Below are positions 61,576 through 64,000 of a stretch of DNA of 64,000 bases, piece by piece. Source of the stretch: Streptomyces sp. NP160 (GTDB lineage Bacteria; Actinomycetota; Actinomycetes; Actinomycetales; Quadrisphaeraceae). Within the stretch, counting starts at the first letter, position 1, and each line of letters starts with the position of its first letter. Under the pieces are notes generated by a model. That model was not told the DNA's origin, ran no database searches, and saw nothing but the letters and a program-made list of their open reading frames with translations. Position numbers and translations under genes: made by a program. Where the stretch lies: NCBI RefSeq assembly GCF_006335115.1, contig NZ_VDMJ01000003.1, positions 124,001-188,000 of the forward strand, given 5' to 3'.

Positions 61576-63096
61576 TCAGCCGGCCTGCTCCATCCACCGC
61601 TCCGGTCCCGCCGCTGCGCGGGCGGTGCGGGCGCGCCCGGCCTGCTCCTCGAGCAGGGCCACCGCCTGGCCGGCGGACAGGTGCTCGGCGCGGGGCCGCA
61701 CCGGTCCGGGCGTGGAGTGCAGCGCCAGGGTGGCGAGGCCCAGGCGGCGCTGCAGCGGCCCCTGCTCCACGGCCAGCGACTGCGTGCGCTCGTGGGGCAC
61801 CACGTCGAGCTCGCGCCGCAGGCGGCCGCGCCGCAGCAGCAGGGCGTGCTGGGTGACCAGCGCGCCGCGGCGGCGCCAGGAGACGAGGTCCACCCAGCGC
61901 GCGGCGGGCGGGGCGACCAGCCAGCCGCCGTCGGCGGAGGTGCCGCGCAGGCCCGCGTCGATGCCGTCCCCGCCGAGGTCGTCGTGGATCGCGGGCAGCA
62001 CCAGCGCCAGCACCGTGCGCACCTCGGCCGCCGAGGCCACCGGCACCAGCGTGCTCGCGGACGCGCTCTCCTGGCCCTCCCCCGCGAAGCCCGCCACGTT
62101 GACCTGCACCCGCCACCACCCGAACAGGCGCCACAGCAGCGGCTGCGTCAGCCGCACGGCCTGCACGCGACCCGGCGGGACGGTCTGGGTGCGGCTCTCC
62201 AGCAGCCCCGAGCGCAGCCGCAGGCCGTCGGGGGAGGTGGCGATGCGCCAGTTGGCGCTCTTCGCCAGCGCCGTCCAGACGCTGCCGGCCAGGCCGAGCA
62301 GGGGCGCCGCGGCGGCGAAGAGCAGGCCCGCCTCCCGCGTGGTCACCGCCCCCACCACCACGCCCAGGAGGACGACGACGAGCGCGACCGCGGCCCCCGA
62401 CAGCGCCACCGAGGCCGCCACCCGCCCGAACGGCACCTCGAGCACCTGCTGCTCGGGCGCCTCCGGAGCGGCGTCGCCCTCGAAGGCCAGGCCGGCCGAG
62501 CGCGCCAGGAGCAGGTTGCGCAGGCGCTGGGCGTCGTGCTCCCTGAGGTAGGCCAGCTTGACCTGCGAGCCCGCACCCCCCGCCACCTCGACGCGCAGCT
62601 CGGCGAACCCGAGCAGCCGCGCCACCAGCGGCTGCACCACGTCCACCGCCTGCAGCCGGTCCAGGCGCGCCACCCGCTGGCGCTTGGCGACGACCCCGCT
62701 GTGCAGGCGGACGGCCTCGTCGTCGACCGTGAAGCGGGTGGCGCGCCACGACAGCGCCGAGGCGGCCACGGCCACCACCACGCAGCCCACCAGGGCCGCG
62801 AGGGCGATGAGCAGCTCCACGTGGCCCGGCAGGTCGCGCCCGTCCACCGCGCTGCGCCCGCGCTCCTGCGCGTAGAGGAAGAGCAGCACCACGAGCACGC
62901 GCCAGCTGCGCAGCACCGGGGTCACCGGGTGCAGGCGCTCCCACCGCTGGCCCTGCGGCTGGCCCTCCCCGGGCGGCTGCCCTCCGGCCCGGTCCTCGAC
63001 CGGCCCGGAGGGCGCCGCCTCCACCGGCGAGGCCCCGGTGTGCTGCGCCGGGTCCGCCGGCGCCGGCGCGGGGCGCTCGGCGGGACCGTCGCTCAC
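61576..63096 (-). CDS. Membrane protein with three bacterial PH (bPH2) domains, YdbT-like
   Basis: This 506-residue protein has an acidic Pro-rich N-terminus, two pairs of transmembrane helices and three bPH_2-like segments: TRFTVDDEAVRLHSGVVAKR (first), NWRIATSPDGLRLRSGLLES (second) and RGALVTQHALLLRRGRLRRE (third). The order TM-PH-TM-PH-PH matches YdbT of Bacillus, whose partner is YdbS. Its GTG overlaps the YdbS-like stop (GTGA). Role in membrane or stress physiology is inferred from Bacillus. Confidence 0.85.
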   Translation of the reverse strand: MSDGPAERPAPAPADPAQHTGASPVEAAPSGPVEDRAGGQPPGEGQPQGQRWERLHPVTPVLRSWRVLVVLLFLYAQERGRSAVDGRDLPGHVELLIALAALVGCVVVAVAASALSWRATRFTVDDEAVRLHSGVVAKRQRVARLDRLQAVDVVQPLVARLLGFAELRVEVAGGAGSQVKLAYLREHDAQRLRNLLLARSAGLAFEGDAAPEAPEQQVLEVPFGRVAASVALSGAAVALVVVLLGVVVGAVTTREAGLLFAAAAPLLGLAGSVWTALAKSANWRIATSPDGLRLRSGLLESRTQTVPPGRVQAVRLTQPLLWRLFGWWRVQVNVAGFAGEGQESASASTLVPVASAAEVRTVLALVLPAIHDDLGGDGIDAGLRGTSADGGWLVAPPAARWVDLVSWRRRGALVTQHALLLRRGRLRRELDVVPHERTQSLAVEQGPLQRRLGLATLALHSTPGPVRPRAEHLSAGQAVALLEEQAGRARTARAAAGPERWMEQAG

Positions 63097-63578
63097 AGGC
63101 CCGCCAGCCGCGCCTCGCCGCGGCGGGAGAGCCTGTCGCGCAGCCTCGCGGCCTCCTCCGGACGCAGGCCCGGGATGGTCGCGTCGCTGCTGGCGGACGC
63201 CGTGTGCAGCTGGACCGTGGCGATGCCGAGCCAGCGCTCGAGCGGTCCCGCGGAGACGTCGACGTACTGCATCCGCCCGTAGGGCACCACCGCCAGCGAG
63301 CGGAACAGGATGCCGCGGCGCACGAGCAGGTCGTCCTCGCGCTCGGCGTACCCGATGGCCCGGACCTGGCGGCCGGCGAGCCACCACTGCCAGCCGTCCA
63401 GCGCCAGGAGCACCGCCCCGGCCACCACCCACCACGGGCTCCAGAGCAGGACCGCCCCCACGACGACGACGGCCAGACCGACCGCCGCGCCCACCGACGC
63501 CACCAGGCGCCGCGCCAGGACCAGGCGGTCGGACACCGGGGTCCACTCCACGCCGGGCAGGTCGAACGGGGTGCTCAC
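63093..63578 (-). CDS. PH (bPH2) domain membrane protein, YdbS-like
   Basis: The 161-residue protein has two hydrophobic helices (VGAAVGLAVVVVGAVLLWSP and WWVVAGAVLLALDGWQWWLA) followed by one bPH_2 domain (RAIGYAEREDDLLVRRGILF, VVPYGRMQYVDVSAGPLERW). This is the YdbS layout. It is coupled to the YdbT-like gene by GTGA, and the pair should form a membrane complex. Start GTG 63578 is the first codon of the conserved region. Confidence 0.85.
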   Translation of the reverse strand: MSTPFDLPGVEWTPVSDRLVLARRLVASVGAAVGLAVVVVGAVLLWSPWWVVAGAVLLALDGWQWWLAGRQVRAIGYAEREDDLLVRRGILFRSLAVVPYGRMQYVDVSAGPLERWLGIATVQLHTASASSDATIPGLRPEEAARLRDRLSRRGEARLAGL

Positions 63579-63632
63579 GGCCTCAGCGTCCCCCTGCGCG
63601 CCCCGCGGGCGCCAGGCGGGTTCCCGTCCGGC

Positions 63633-64000
63633 TCAGGCAGCCGGTGCCGCGGCGCGCAGGGAGCCCGTGTCGGGACCGGTGCCCACGGCCCACAGGCGCT
63701 TCAGCTGCGCGATCTCGAGGGCGCGCTGCTCGGGGGCGACCTCCGAGGCGGGCGGGCCGACGTGCACGGCGACCTCGCCCGTGGCGGCTGCCACGTGCAC
63801 GACCACCTCGGCGCGGACGACCGGCGCCGCGGCGTGGGCGGCCGCCTCGGCGTCGCGCTCGAGGGCGGGCTCGGCGCGCTGGGACGGGATGATCTGGGGC
63901 AGGTGCAGCACGGTGGCCTCCTCGCGCTCGGCGGCCCGCACCACCTCGACGACGTCCGCGGCGCCGGCGGCGGTCGGCGCCTCGACGGCCGCGGGAGCGA
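63633..64000 (-). CDS. C-terminal part of an unrecognised protein (start outside window)
   Basis: An open frame enters from the right edge and stops at 63633. The visible 121 residues include AADVVEVVRAAEREEATVLH, LPQIIPSQRAEPALERDAEA, VVRAEVVVHVAAATGEVAVH and ALEIAQLKRLWAVGTG. The segment is Ala/Val/Glu-rich with no membrane helix and no domain I recognise. The GTG at 63944 is not a convincing start because the frame is open upstream. It lies 54 bases upstream of the YdbS-like gene and may be its operon partner. Confidence 0.5.
   Translation of the reverse strand, partial: APAAVEAPTAAGAADVVEVVRAAEREEATVLHLPQIIPSQRAEPALERDAEAAAHAAAPVVRAEVVVHVAAATGEVAVHVGPPASEVAPEQRALEIAQLKRLWAVGTGPDTGSLRAAAPAA

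Overview
The window is one continuous piece of a very GC-rich actinobacterial chromosome. The codon third positions are almost all G or C, GTG starts are as common as ATG, and neighbouring genes often overlap by a GTGA or ATGA stop/start. Several gene strings match the order known from Mycobacterium and Streptomyces: hemL, phosphatase, resA, ccdA, resB, ccsB; rex, hemA, hemC, hemD, hemB; radA, disA; and clpC, lsr2, lysS, panC. The actinobacterial small ribosomal protein bS22 and Lsr2 are both present. The content would fit Kineosporiaceae-like soil actinomycetes, but genus cannot be fixed from the sequence. No transposase, integrase, phage gene, CRISPR array, tRNA or rRNA was seen, and no gene-free stretch exceeds 300 bases.

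Layout. 1-5.3 kb: the start of a molybdate uptake operon (regulator plus modA), a MarR/MFS efflux pair, a glutamine amidotransferase with two small acidic proteins, and a VOC protein. 5.3-9.1 kb: a GH13 glucosidase controlled by a LacI repressor, then small conserved proteins. 9.2-15 kb: a DHH phosphoesterase, an exporter and menaquinone genes (menE, menA). 15-22.3 kb: cytochrome c biogenesis System II, a transglutaminase and hemL. 22.3-28.4 kb: an iron exporter (erythrin-VIT), MarR/YceI, TetR/deazaflavin oxidoreductase, a VanY-type peptidase and Hsp20. 28.5-35.2 kb: the rex-hemACDB haem operon and a glutaredoxin-like protein. 35.2-38 kb: bS22, an excisionase-like HTH protein, AcuC and a sugar isomerase-like protein. 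38-41.6 kb: araD-araA with a LacI regulator. 41.7-46.7 kb: radA, disA and a PhoD-like phosphatase. 46.8-51.2 kb: a ChvE/GguA/GguB-type sugar ABC transporter. 51.3-64 kb: mutY, a GNAT, clpC, lsr2, lysS, panC, a DUF2520 protein, methyltransferases and PH-domain membrane proteins.

How it works together. The respiratory theme is strong. Menaquinone synthesis, haem synthesis under the NADH/NAD sensor Rex, and cytochrome c maturation lie within 25 kb. The best regulatory find is a pair of almost identical promoters with embedded LacI-type operators. One is in front of araDA and the other, 10.7 kb away, is in front of the sugar ABC transporter, which suggests a single pentose uptake/catabolism regulon. 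A second LacI operator (GH13 gene) and a two-box TetR operator are also readable. About a dozen genes carry a TANNNT -10 element exactly 6-7 bases before a GTG start, which implies many leaderless transcripts. I found no convincing undescribed defence or mobile system; most of the region is core-genome housekeeping.
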